A stretch of DNA of 64,000 nucleotides from CAZCBX01 sp964497185 (GTDB taxonomy: Bacteria > Bdellovibrionota_G > JALEGL01 > JAGRMV01): contig CAZCBX010000002.1 in assembly GCA_964497185.1 (NCBI GenBank), positions 1-64,000 of the forward strand, written 5' to 3'. Made by a program: the position numbers and the translations under genes. Shown piece after piece: positions 44,239 to 53,198 of this stretch (positions are counted from its first letter, which is position 1; each line of letters begins with the position of its first letter). The notes under the pieces were generated by a model. The model saw only the letters and a list, made by a program, of their open reading frames with translations, ran no database searches and was not told the DNA's origin.

Positions 44239-45467
44239 ATCCCAAAGTGATCATTGTTGGAGCGGGGTTGGCTGGACTTTGCTGTGCACGGCATTTGCAT
44301 CGTCGGGGTGTGGACGTTGTGCTGCTAGAGCAAAAGCAGGAGGTGGGCGGTCGATTGCAAACCACACAGCTTGATGGTTTTGTATTGGACCATGGCTTTC
44401 AAGTTTACAACACCGCGTATCCTGAAGGCCAGCAAGAACTCAATTACCAAGCTCTGGATTTCGGCTATTTTGACCCTGGCGCGTATATATTTATGGAAGG
44501 CCAGCGATACAATGTAGGAGACCCACTGCGGCAACCATCTACGCTGATTTCAACACTTCAAGCCCCCATCGGCAGCGTCAAAGATAAAATGCTGATGGCC
44601 AAGCTGAGCCTGTGGAGCCGTCAACTGTCTCATGCGCAGCTGATGGCCATGCCCGTACAGACGACCTTATCCTTTCTTCGCGGTTATGGGTTTAGTTCCA
44701 AGATCATTGCCAATTTTTTTCAACCATTTTTTGGTGGGGTGTTTTTAGAAAAGTCACTTCATACGTCTCATCATCTTTTTTTGTATGTTTTTTCCATGCT
44801 GGCCAAAGGCAAAGCGGCCCTGCCCAAAAACGGCATGCAAGCCATTGCTCAACAACTTAGCCAGCATCTGCCAAACGATCAGCTATTGCTGGGACATACG
44901 GTAGAAAGCATCCAAGACGGTCGCGTGACATGTCAAAATGGCAAAACGATCAAAGCGCAACACATTGTCTTGGCCGTGGAGCAACACACCGCTCAAAAGC
45001 TTTTGGGTCAACCCCAAACACAAGCGTGGGTTGGAACCTACAACGCGTACTTTGAAGTGGACGCACTGCCCATCGAACACAAAAAAATCTGTTTGATGAC
45101 GGATCGCCATCCATGGATCCAAAACATATGTTTTCCGTCGATGATTCAGCCATCTTACGCCCCCAAGGGGAGAAATTTAATGAGTGTCAGCGTCAATATC
45201 ACACCAGAAGAAGACCGGTCTGGGTTGGCGCAGCGAATTGAACATGCCGTCATAGATCTTTTCGATCACGAGTGTGGCGCGATTCAAGCACTCGCCCAGT
45301 TTGAAGTACCTTACGCATTGCCATACCAAGAACCTCAAACCCTGCTGCCATGGCAGCGTCCGCAGAACATTGATCAAGGGCTTTGGGTTTGTGGTGACTG
45401 GCTGGATCAAGGTTCGATTCAGGGTGCCATGGTGTCTGGGCGAAGAGTCGCGGAGCAACTTTGCTAG
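44235..45467 (+). CDS. FAD-dependent oxidoreductase (phytoene desaturase/amine oxidase-like)
   Basis: A 410-residue flavoprotein with VIIVGAGLAGLCCARHL at the N-terminus, EVGGRLQT, and a C-terminal FAD block (GLWVCGDWLDQGSIQGAMVSG). The second oxidoreductase of this operon, not closely similar to the first. It starts with GTG overlapping the previous stop (GTGA). It probably oxidises a lipid or isoprenoid substrate. Confidence 0.87.
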   Translation: MNPKVIIVGAGLAGLCCARHLHRRGVDVVLLEQKQEVGGRLQTTQLDGFVLDHGFQVYNTAYPEGQQELNYQALDFGYFDPGAYIFMEGQRYNVGDPLRQPSTLISTLQAPIGSVKDKMLMAKLSLWSRQLSHAQLMAMPVQTTLSFLRGYGFSSKIIANFFQPFFGGVFLEKSLHTSHHLFLYVFSMLAKGKAALPKNGMQAIAQQLSQHLPNDQLLLGHTVESIQDGRVTCQNGKTIKAQHIVLAVEQHTAQKLLGQPQTQAWVGTYNAYFEVDALPIEHKKICLMTDRHPWIQNICFPSMIQPSYAPKGRNLMSVSVNITPEEDRSGLAQRIEHAVIDLFDHECGAIQALAQFEVPYALPYQEPQTLLPWQRPQNIDQGLWVCGDWLDQGSIQGAMVSGRRVAEQLC

Positions 45468-45883
45468 ACCTGCATCATCTATGCTTATGGGCTGCGCTGC
45501 TAAGCACATGCTGGATGACTGGCTTAATTTGGTACGTGCAAGTGGTGCATTACCCCATGTTTGCGCAAATGGACCACGCAACGTTTAAAGCTGCCATGCG
45601 AATACACCAACAAAGAACTTCATGGGTGGTGGTGCCTTGGATGCTGCTGGAGCTGGGTACAAGCCTATGGCTTTGGCTTACAACCTGGACCTGGCCCCAC
45701 CATGCATCGGTTTTGTTGCTCGCGCTGATATGGCTCTCTACCTTTCTTTGGCAAGTTCCTTGTCATCGTCAACTCAGTACAATGTGGAATGAAAAAACCC
45801 ATCAACGGCTGGTGAAAACCAACTGGATGCGAACATGCATGTGGACGTTGCGCAGTTTTTTGTTTGCATGGCTGTTGATGTAG
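45461..45883 (+). CDS. Four-helix inner-membrane protein
   Basis: A 140-residue membrane protein with four hydrophobic segments and the conserved VQVVHYPMF in the first loop, a pattern seen in small membrane proteins (DUF1772-like) of unknown function. It starts with TTG overlapping the previous gene by 7 bp, so it is the last gene of the lipid operon. Confidence 0.75.
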   Translation: MLDLHHLCLWAALLSTCWMTGLIWYVQVVHYPMFAQMDHATFKAAMRIHQQRTSWVVVPWMLLELGTSLWLWLTTWTWPHHASVLLLALIWLSTFLWQVPCHRQLSTMWNEKTHQRLVKTNWMRTCMWTLRSFLFAWLLM

Positions 45884-45972
45884 TCGCAGTGGGTAAAAAT
45901 CTTTACAAGTGAACTTGATGTTCTTGAAAAAGCCCGATACAAACAAGTTCACGAAGTAAAAAAGGAGTTGTT

Positions 45973-46497
45973 ATGAAAAATATCATTTGGATTTTGTGTG
46001 CGGTCGTTACCGCAGTTCCCGCTTTTGCAACCACCACCACACCATTGCTGAGCAGTCGTGAATACACGGTGGGCGCGGGCGACATTGAAACCTCCTTTTT
46101 CTTTGAACCTTCCATTGTCAGCGTAAACGGAAACTCCAACAATTCGCTGACCTTTCAAGCAGGTGCCAACTTGTTCATGGATGACGTATTTGCACCCGGT
46201 GTAGAATTTGAATGGACTGCTTTCGAGAACGCCGATAATCGTTTTCGACTCTTGCCCAACGTCAAAGCCTACTTGCCCAACCGATCCCGTTTTTTACCCT
46301 ACATGCAAGCAGGATTGGGTTTTACAAGAGCCTTCGACGAAAACTTTTTGACCCTCACCCTCGGACCAGGCATCAACTATATGCTCTCCAACACCGTCGC
46401 CATCGGCGGCCAGCTTCGTTATGACTTAAACGTAGGCACAGAAAACTTGCACGAAGTAAGCATCCCCGTCCAATTCGCCATCTACTTTAGATATTAA
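45973..46497 (+). CDS. Outer-membrane beta-barrel protein
   Basis: A 174-residue protein with a signal peptide (cleavage near AFA-TTT) and alternating hydrophobic strands ending in an aromatic residue (AIYFRY), typical of small eight-stranded barrels such as OmpW/OmpX-like proteins. AAAGGAG lies about 5 nt before the ATG. It stands alone after the lipid operon. Ligand or role unknown. Confidence 0.8.
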   Translation: MKNIIWILCAVVTAVPAFATTTTPLLSSREYTVGAGDIETSFFFEPSIVSVNGNSNNSLTFQAGANLFMDDVFAPGVEFEWTAFENADNRFRLLPNVKAYLPNRSRFLPYMQAGLGFTRAFDENFLTLTLGPGINYMLSNTVAIGGQLRYDLNVGTENLHEVSIPVQFAIYFRY

Positions 46498-46507
46498 GTA
46501 AGATCAA

Positions 46508-46529
46508 TTTCCATGGTTTTCCATGGAAA
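46508..46529 (+). promoter_or_regulatory. Palindromic operator of the RelBE-type module
   Basis: TTTCCATGG-TTTT-CCATGGAAA is a perfect 9-bp inverted repeat just upstream of -10 TATGCT (46537-46542). Autoregulation by the antitoxin is inferred. Confidence 0.65.
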
Positions 46530-46548
46530 TTTATGGTATGCTAAAACC

Positions 46549-46755
46549 ATGAAAGAAGGAAACTTGGCAGTTGTACTGCCCATGGATTTAAAAAAAGCGG
46601 TTAGCAATCACTGCAAAGAACATGGGTTAAAGATGAAAAAATTTGTTGAAGAAGCATTGATCGAAAAACTCGAAAACACAATGGATATTGCCTCTATTGC
46701 GGCACGTGAAAATGAAGAAACCATTCCTCTCAGTGAAGTACTCAAAAAACTATAA
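46549..46755 (+). CDS. RelB/RHH-type antitoxin
   Basis: About 68 residues. VVLPMDLKKAVSNHCKEHGLKMKKFVEEAL is a ribbon-helix-helix-like segment (quoted regions 46564-46653), followed by an acidic tail that would wrap the toxin. It precedes a RelE-type toxin gene with a 23-bp overlap. The ATG lies 6 nt after TATGCT without a Shine-Dalgarno sequence, so a leaderless transcript is likely. Confidence 0.8.
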   Translation: MKEGNLAVVLPMDLKKAVSNHCKEHGLKMKKFVEEALIEKLENTMDIASIAARENEETIPLSEVLKKL

Positions 46756-47017
46756 AATCGAACTGAAAAAATCAGCCGCAAAAGAGCTGATCAAAATCCC
46801 CAAAACCTACCAACAACAAATTATTGATGGCTTAAAAGTACTGGAATCCAATCCAAACACACAAATCCTAGACATTAAAAAACTTCAGACCAAAGGAGAC
46901 TTTTTCCGCCTCCGCATTGGATTATACCGAGTCATCTACGAAGTGCGTAAAAGCCAAGTTTTGATTTATGTGATCAAAATCGCTCACCGAAAAGAAGTCT
47001 ACAAAAAACTCAAGTGA
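46733..47017 (+). CDS. RelE/ParE-family toxin
   Basis: About 94 residues with YKIELKKSAAKEL at the start, FFRLRIGLYRVIYEV in the middle and IKIAHRKEVY at the end, the standard RelE/ParE pattern. RelE toxins cut mRNA on the ribosome; ParE toxins poison gyrase; the sequence is closer to RelE. GTG 46733 is the best start; it overlaps the antitoxin gene by 23 bp. Confidence 0.85.
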   Translation: MKYSKNYKIELKKSAAKELIKIPKTYQQQIIDGLKVLESNPNTQILDIKKLQTKGDFFRLRIGLYRVIYEVRKSQVLIYVIKIAHRKEVYKKLK

Positions 47018-47192
47018 GCTACAATAAACCGGCTACGTTAGATCAAGGATTGAACCAAGGTATATTCATGATTGCTTCAAAATTTCCTCTAGCTTTTGTT
47101 TTACGTCAGGACATCAAGGTGCAAAGAGGGCGTACACAATGTCATCATTGCTTAGCTGAAGTCCACCCCATTCGATCATCGACGACATCGTA

Positions 47193-47266
47193 GGTTTTTT
47201 GGGCCGCCCCATGGGGCTGTTATGCAGCAAAGCGGAATCCTGCCCCAAGGGGCGGCTCAAAAAACC
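47193..47266. repeat. Long-hairpin element E5 (different core)
   Basis: Arms GGTTTTTTGGGCCGCCCC and GGGGCGGCTCAAAAAACC pair over 18 bp with one G-U. Each arm adjoins a small palindrome (CCCCATGGGG, CCCCAAGGGG). It lacks the E1-E4 core but has the same placement between convergent genes. Confidence 0.8.
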
Positions 47267-47278
47267 AGAAGTCTCGGA

Positions 47279-48187
47279 TTAATCCAAATCCATTTTATCC
47301 ACATTAAACCCCTTCAACGTCTCCGCAATCCCCTCAAAATCCTTATGAAAATCATTTTCACGCAGCTGCAACTGCGCATTAAAATTACCCGCTTTCAATT
47401 GTCGAATGTACCGACGAAGCGCCACCATGGGCCCTACAGAACGATGCGATAAAATAAGCGTAAAGAGAAAAAAGATAAAGCAGTACACGCTGACAATTAA
47501 AAATATGCCTAAAAAGAAATATTGATAAATATGTTCTTGCACCTGAAGCTGAGGATCGACATAACTTTTTAAAAAACTATACGAAAACAGGGATAGGGTG
47601 GTGCATACCAACAGCACGGCAGACACATTCCAAAAAGCGAGTGTGAGTTGATAAGGCTTGTCAATCAAGTAGGTTTTACGATTGTTGTTTTCGTTCCATA
47701 GCTCGTCACCGTAGCTGTATATGCAAATGATGGTGATGATGGTGCCCGCCATAAGCTGCATGTCAGCAAGATTGAATGCATAGGATTTAAATGGACCCCA
47801 GGGTAGGTTGATAAAATCGCGGACAAAGCCCAACAGAGTTTTGTCAATGACGTTGCCCATGATGCCCGCAACAAACACGGTTAGCCCCAGTTTCAACCAG
47901 TACACCCGTTTGTTTTGAAAAAAATACAAAAGCACAAAATACAGTGCCAGCGCATAGCCGCCCAGGGTGCTAAAAAAAACCACGCGGACCAATTCCCGAA
48001 ACTGAGCGAACGATCCAAAGATTAAGCCAAAGTTTTTAACGGGTATAATTTGCAGCAAGCGACCACGAATGGGCTCTTCCAGATTGTAACCCCACTGCTT
48101 GGTGATTAAATCGAGACCGACCAAAAACGTTAATAGGCCAACGGCCAAACCGAAGTGAAACCGTTTTTCTCGGCGTTCATGAGACAT
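47279..48187 (-). CDS. lspA: Lipoprotein signal peptidase fused to a membrane-HAMP segment
   Basis: A 302-residue protein. Residues 1-~165 are LspA: NFGLIFG (Asn52), GNVIDK (Asn112), Asp124 in FVRDFIN and Asp142 in FNLAD, the catalytic pair of this aspartic peptidase; the usual Arg116 is Lys. It cuts the signal peptide of lipidated prolipoproteins. The extra ~135 residues hold two more membrane helices (about 182-205 and 218-245) and a HAMP-like ending (GPMVALRRYIRQLKAGNF) with no output domain. LspA alone is ~160 residues. It follows nupC by 11 bp on the same strand. Confidence 0.88.
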   Translation of the reverse strand: MSHERREKRFHFGLAVGLLTFLVGLDLITKQWGYNLEEPIRGRLLQIIPVKNFGLIFGSFAQFRELVRVVFFSTLGGYALALYFVLLYFFQNKRVYWLKLGLTVFVAGIMGNVIDKTLLGFVRDFINLPWGPFKSYAFNLADMQLMAGTIITIICIYSYGDELWNENNNRKTYLIDKPYQLTLAFWNVSAVLLVCTTLSLFSYSFLKSYVDPQLQVQEHIYQYFFLGIFLIVSVYCFIFFLFTLILSHRSVGPMVALRRYIRQLKAGNFNAQLQLRENDFHKDFEGIAETLKGFNVDKMDLD

Positions 48188-48198
48188 GCTCTATTGTA

Positions 48199-49416
48199 CT
48201 AGGCAATGAAGATGCTGGCAATGCACGCGGTCATAAAACAAGCCAACGTTCCTCCGACCATCGAGATTAAGCCGAGTTTGGCCAGTTCTCTGCGGCGTTC
48301 TGGAACCAAAGCGCCAATGCCACCGACTTGAATGGCAATGGAGCCAATGTTGGCAAAGCCACAAAGCGCATATGTAGAAATAATGGCAGATCGGCTGGAT
48401 AACGTGGGCAATGCTTCTTTGAGATCGATGTAGGCCACAAATTCATTAAGCACCATTTTTTTGCCCAAAAAATTTCCTACTTGAATGCATTCATCCAAAG
48501 GCACGCCCATTAAAAAAGCAAAAGGAGAGAATAAATAACCCATAATCAGCTCAAAGGTGAGATTGGGAAAACCCAGCCATGCACCCGCCCAACCGATAAA
48601 GCCATTGATGAACGCCACCAGCCCAATAAACGCGATCAGCATGGCGCATACGTTTAGCGCCAGTTTTAACCCATCTCCAGCACCCACCACAGCCGCATCA
48701 ATCATGTTTTCAGCCGTTTTGGGAAAGCTGGTTTTGAGCGTACCTGCGGTCAGCGCTTCTTCTGTCTCAGGAATCAATATTTTTGCAATGGCCAAGGCGG
48801 CAGGGGCAGACATCACCGATGCGGCCAGCAAATGACCTGCATCAATACCAAAGCCAGCATACGCTGCCAATACGCCTCCAGCCACAGTGGCCATGCCACC
48901 GGTCATAAGGGCCATCAGTTCGGAACGCGTCATTGACGACAAGTAAGGAAACACCACCAGAGGGGCTTCGGTTTGGCCGGCAAAAATATTGGCTGCGGCA
49001 GCCAGCGATTCTGCACCCGATGTGCGCATGGTTTTCATCATGATGATGGCAAAAAATTTCACAATTTTTTCCATCAGGCCCACATGGTAAAGCACAGCCA
49101 TCAGGGCACTGGTAAAAATAATGGTGGAGGGAACAATCACGGCAAAAATAAAACCAAATTTGCCCATATCAGCCAAAGGCCCAAACAAGAACTGCGCACC
49201 ATCGAGCGAAAAGTCCAAAATGGCTTGAACCCCTGATTTCAAACCCGAAAAAAGAGCTCGGCCCACGGTGGTTTTTAAAATTAAAAAACCAAAGACGAGT
49301 TGTGCCATAAGGCCGCCTAGAACAGTTCGCCACGCAATGGCTTTTCGGTCACTGCTAAGCCCGTAAGCAATGCCAACCATAACAGCCAGGCCAAACATGG
49401 GAATGAGGATGCGCAT
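48199..49416 (-). CDS. nupC: Concentrative nucleoside transporter (NupC/CNT)
   Basis: A ~405-residue inner-membrane symporter with the core motifs GGMATVAGGVLAAYAGFG, FAGQTEAPLV and NMIDAAVVGAGDG of the CNT family, which takes up nucleosides with H+ or Na+. CAGGAGA lies about 6 nt before ATG 49416; an in-frame ATG 16 codons upstream is less likely. A BMP/PnrA-like lipoprotein is encoded just upstream, a fitting partner for nucleoside uptake. Confidence 0.92.
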   Translation of the reverse strand: MRILIPMFGLAVMVGIAYGLSSDRKAIAWRTVLGGLMAQLVFGFLILKTTVGRALFSGLKSGVQAILDFSLDGAQFLFGPLADMGKFGFIFAVIVPSTIIFTSALMAVLYHVGLMEKIVKFFAIIMMKTMRTSGAESLAAAANIFAGQTEAPLVVFPYLSSMTRSELMALMTGGMATVAGGVLAAYAGFGIDAGHLLAASVMSAPAALAIAKILIPETEEALTAGTLKTSFPKTAENMIDAAVVGAGDGLKLALNVCAMLIAFIGLVAFINGFIGWAGAWLGFPNLTFELIMGYLFSPFAFLMGVPLDECIQVGNFLGKKMVLNEFVAYIDLKEALPTLSSRSAIISTYALCGFANIGSIAIQVGGIGALVPERRRELAKLGLISMVGGTLACFMTACIASIFIA

Positions 49417-49496
49417 GATGATCTCCTGAGATAAGATTGCCATGGCATACCCAATACCGCGCATAAGCGCAAGAGAAACTCAAAAAACTTGATTGG

Positions 49497-50549
49497 TTAC
49501 GGCTGCGTGGGCGGCTCATTGATGTGAACCAACTGATTTGGGATGACGAGTAAGTCCTTTTCCATGGCTGTGATGGCCTCATCTAAACGCTGACTGATTT
49601 TTTTTGAGCCCCAGGCATTTTTTACAGAGGGAAACTGGATGTGCCACGCTTGCTTAACATTGCCCACTCGAATGACGGACGTTTCTGGGCTTTCTTTTTG
49701 AAGAAAAGAAATGATTTTTTGACTGGCTTCGAGCCAGTTTCGTTGCATGGGTGAAAAAGCTTGATCCTTGTCATAAGAAGCATGGTTGGACCAATAAAGC
49801 AGTGCAAGTTCGTGCTTATCATGGAAGCAAGCATGCACCAAGCCGCAGAGGGTGACATCCGCACCATCTTTGAGTTGAACATCCATGACTTGTTGAACCG
49901 TGGTTTTCTCTTGGAGGGGATCGTAGAGCACCTCAGCGGTTGGATCAAAAAATTCAACCCCCGCGCGAAACGCCAGCTCCATTTTTTGCGCGCCCACACC
50001 ATCTTCTGGGGTGATGATGCCTATGGTATGCGTTCGGCTTTTGCCCGCTGCGATGATTCCACTGATAAAAAGGGCCTGTGGAAGATTGAAATCGATGGAG
50101 ACCACGTGGTTGGCTTGATCGAATGCATCTGCGACCAGCCATGTGGTGGAATGATTGAACGCATTGAGTTGTTTGAGCACGTTGGCATGTTCCAAACCGT
50201 CTATGATTACATAGGTAGGCCAGGTGGGTTCCTTTTGCAAGCGATCGAACAAACCCTGGCTATTGTCTAGGGACCAGACCGAAAACGAAAGCTGATGGTT
50301 TTGGGCCCATTTTTCAAGGGCTGTTTGGGCTTCTTTGGGCAGATTTTTTTGTAGTTGGGGATGCATCACCCAGACCATCGTTGCCGACATTTCTTTGGTG
50401 GGCATAGGGGTAGGTTGTTTTGCCGGTTGCGACTCTGGTGCGGCGATGGTCTTGGGTGCGGTGGCGGCGCTTTGCTCTGAGGTTTCACATCCTGTCAAAG
50501 TCATCATGCCAAAAGCAGCGATCATCATGGCGTAGGTAAGGTGTTTCAT
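49497..50549 (-). CDS. BMP/PnrA-like substrate-binding lipoprotein
   Basis: About 350 residues with a lipobox (MMTLTGC) and a Pro/Ala-rich linker, then a periplasmic-binding fold with IGIITPEDGVGAQKMELAF, typical of the BMP (basic membrane protein/PnrA purine nucleoside receptor) family. The sequence is divergent, so the ligand is not certain; the next gene, nupC, suggests nucleosides. TATACT lies 7 nt before the ATG with TTGATA 16 bp further up and no Shine-Dalgarno sequence, so the mRNA may be leaderless. Confidence 0.72.
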   Translation of the reverse strand: MKHLTYAMMIAAFGMMTLTGCETSEQSAATAPKTIAAPESQPAKQPTPMPTKEMSATMVWVMHPQLQKNLPKEAQTALEKWAQNHQLSFSVWSLDNSQGLFDRLQKEPTWPTYVIIDGLEHANVLKQLNAFNHSTTWLVADAFDQANHVVSIDFNLPQALFISGIIAAGKSRTHTIGIITPEDGVGAQKMELAFRAGVEFFDPTAEVLYDPLQEKTTVQQVMDVQLKDGADVTLCGLVHACFHDKHELALLYWSNHASYDKDQAFSPMQRNWLEASQKIISFLQKESPETSVIRVGNVKQAWHIQFPSVKNAWGSKKISQRLDEAITAMEKDLLVIPNQLVHINEPPTQP

Positions 50550-50688
50550 CCCATGAAGTATAAAAAATATGCACTGGATATCAATATTTTTCACGAAAAG
50601 GTGATTTGTTAAAATTGCATAAAGATGGCGTCAAAGCAGGTGAAAGAGTCTGTTTTTTTGTGATGAAATTCGGTACAAGAACAAGCAT

Positions 50689-51381
50689 ATGACAAAGCAA
50701 AAATATTGGGTGCTGGTGGTTGAAGATGACCCAGATCTGCTAGAAATTGTTAAAACCAATTTGGAAGAACTTGGCTACCAAGTTCTAGAGGCGATGGACG
50801 GTAGAAAAGCCTGTGAGTTGGCAGTTTCACATCAACCCCATTTGATTTTGCTGGATATGATGTTGCCCAAAATGCAGGGCATGGAAGTTTTGCAATTTTT
50901 AAAACGCAATAACCAAACCGAGCACATTCCCACCATCATTATTTCTGCCAAAGATGATGAAAACACGGTGGTTAAGGCGCTGGAAGAGGGTGCGGATGAT
51001 TACATCACCAAACCCTGTGGGCCTCGTGAAATGGTAGCGCGCATCAAAGCGGTGCTACGACGTCAAGCATCGGAAGAGGGCAGCAGCGAACAAATTAGGG
51101 TTTCAGGTGATTTGCGGGTGGATTTTCAAAAGCACGAAGTGCGCATGCAAGATGAAATTGTGGCCTTGACCAAAACCGAGTTTGATATTTTATGGTCATT
51201 TATGCGCGATCACAATCAAGTGTTTACACGCAAACAGCTTTTGCAAATTATTCATGGCCCTGGCGTCCATACTCTCGATCGAAACATTGATGTGCACGTT
51301 GTATCCTTGCGAAAGAAATTAAAGGACCATGGTCAGAAGATAGAAACCGTTCGCGGTGTTGGCTATCGCATGAATTTTTAA
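50689..51381 (+). CDS. phoB: Phosphate-regulon response regulator PhoB
   Basis: A 230-residue OmpR-family regulator: receiver (EDDPDL, phosphoacceptor Asp56 in LILLDMMLPK, Lys in YITKPC) and a winged-helix DNA-binding domain (LTKTEFDILW, then RNIDVHVVSLRKKL). It activates phosphate-starvation genes. phoR begins in its stop codon (TAATG). No clear Pho box is visible in the 94 bp upstream. Confidence 0.93.
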   Translation: MTKQKYWVLVVEDDPDLLEIVKTNLEELGYQVLEAMDGRKACELAVSHQPHLILLDMMLPKMQGMEVLQFLKRNNQTEHIPTIIISAKDDENTVVKALEEGADDYITKPCGPREMVARIKAVLRRQASEEGSSEQIRVSGDLRVDFQKHEVRMQDEIVALTKTEFDILWSFMRDHNQVFTRKQLLQIIHGPGVHTLDRNIDVHVVSLRKKLKDHGQKIETVRGVGYRMNF

Positions 51382-53132
51382 TGACGCGCGTTCTTTTTCG
51401 TTCTCGGCTTTTTCGCAACTTGTTTGCCATGATTGCGGTGCTTTTATTTTTGTCCAGCATGATGGTGGCAGGACTTTACTTTTTTACCTATCGACAGCAA
51501 ATGTATGCTCAGGTCGAGCAGGACCTTAAACGTCAAATTCAAATATGGCATGTGATGCATGCGGGCGGACTCGCCGCGCGTGCAAAAACAAACCAGAGCC
51601 AACAAGCCATGGTGTTTGATCGCATGACCATCATTGATAACCAAGGCAAAGTCTTGCTGGATACCAAAAAAGATCCAAATCAAATGGACAACCACGCGCT
51701 GCGGCCTGAAGTTTTGCAGGCAGGTCAAAAAACCTGGGCCACTGCCAAACGATACAGCGATACAATGCAGGCACCCTCGCTCTATGTGGCACAGCAGATC
51801 CAAGAAAACGGTCAAACCTACACCATCCGAGCGGCGCGATCGATCAAAGCCATCAATGAAAAAGTGTATGCCCTGCTGGGCAGATTGGTGTTGGTGCAAA
51901 TCGGGGTGCTCATTTTATCCATGATGTTTTTGTATTTCGTATTGCGTAGACCCCTGCATGACGTGGCCCACATTCAACACGTGGTGCAACGTTATCAACA
52001 GGGCGACTTGACTCCGAGGACCAACATTAAATCTACGGGTGAAATCAAAGAACTGGCTTCCGGCATTGACTACATGGCAGATGCGGTACAACAGCGCATG
52101 GAGCATTTATCCAATTCGCAGCAGAAACTGCATCAAATATTGGATTCGTTGCAAGATGGTCTGGTGATCATGAAAAACAATGCTGAAATTGAATGGTTTA
52201 ATCGGGCTTTCCAAAACATCATGCAATTACCCAACTTGGCCAACCACCAAGTGCTGACCGAACAAGTGCGACATGCAGAGATTGTATCATTGATCAACGA
52301 GGTGGCCCATCATGGCAAGCCAGCCAAAACGGTATGCATGGTGGAGGAAGAAAAAACGCAATACTTGCTTTTTCACGCCTTTCCCATTGATTTGCAAACC
52401 ACCCGCATGCTTGCTTTAAGCGTAACCGATACCACCACAGCACACGCAACCAATCGAGCCAAGCATGAATTTATCGCCAATGCATCCCATCAATTAAAAA
52501 CGCCTCTGGCTGCCATTCAAGGCTTTGCAGAAACCATGATGGATTTGCCGCACCTCACCGAGTCAAAGCGGGCCAGCTATCTGCAAAAAATCATAGAGCG
52601 CAGCAAAGCTGCAACGGCCATGATTATTCGCTTGTTAACATTAACCAAAATCGAAGGCGGCGCTTCAGAATTGGACATCCGACCCGTTGATCTTCACACC
52701 TTTATCAACGAGGTGGTGGCCAGTCAGGAAGGGTTGGCTACGTCGTCACAAGTGCAGATCAACACAATGGTTAAGGGCGATGTGCTCGCGGTAGAGACCG
52801 ATGATCGAATTTTGGACATTGCGGTGAGCAGTTTATTGGAAAATGCCATTGTTTATAGCCCTAGGGGAGGCGTCATTGAGCTCAAGGTTAAGCGTGAACA
52901 TGATAAAATCTGCATCCAAATTGCGGATCAAGGCATTGGCTTTGATGCAGAACAAAAAAAACGTATTTTTGAACGTTTTTATCGCACACCTGAGGCGCAG
53001 AATGCACATCAGCAGGGTACTGGCATTGGACTTGCCCTGGTCCAGCAAGCAGTAGAGCGATTGGAAGGACAATTAAGCATTGAGAGTGAGAAAGGACAGG
53101 GCTCTGTTTTTGAAATACGATTTCCAGCATAA
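51381..53132 (+). CDS. phoR: Phosphate-sensing histidine kinase PhoR
   Basis: A 583-residue membrane kinase with two membrane helices around a ~130-residue periplasmic loop, a HAMP domain, a PAS-like segment, the phosphoacceptor His370 (NASHQLKTPL) and an ATPase domain (NAIVYSP, DQGIGFD, GTGIGLALV). It phosphorylates PhoB under low phosphate through PstSCAB-PhoU. The large periplasmic loop is longer than in E. coli PhoR. The next gene starts 66 bp downstream. Confidence 0.92.
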   Translation: MTRVLFRSRLFRNLFAMIAVLLFLSSMMVAGLYFFTYRQQMYAQVEQDLKRQIQIWHVMHAGGLAARAKTNQSQQAMVFDRMTIIDNQGKVLLDTKKDPNQMDNHALRPEVLQAGQKTWATAKRYSDTMQAPSLYVAQQIQENGQTYTIRAARSIKAINEKVYALLGRLVLVQIGVLILSMMFLYFVLRRPLHDVAHIQHVVQRYQQGDLTPRTNIKSTGEIKELASGIDYMADAVQQRMEHLSNSQQKLHQILDSLQDGLVIMKNNAEIEWFNRAFQNIMQLPNLANHQVLTEQVRHAEIVSLINEVAHHGKPAKTVCMVEEEKTQYLLFHAFPIDLQTTRMLALSVTDTTTAHATNRAKHEFIANASHQLKTPLAAIQGFAETMMDLPHLTESKRASYLQKIIERSKAATAMIIRLLTLTKIEGGASELDIRPVDLHTFINEVVASQEGLATSSQVQINTMVKGDVLAVETDDRILDIAVSSLLENAIVYSPRGGVIELKVKREHDKICIQIADQGIGFDAEQKKRIFERFYRTPEAQNAHQQGTGIGLALVQQAVERLEGQLSIESEKGQGSVFEIRFPA

Positions 53133-53198
53133 TCATCGATTGATGAGACGACAAAATGTTTTACAAACCCGTCTTCAAAAGGTAGCTAGAGACTTCTC

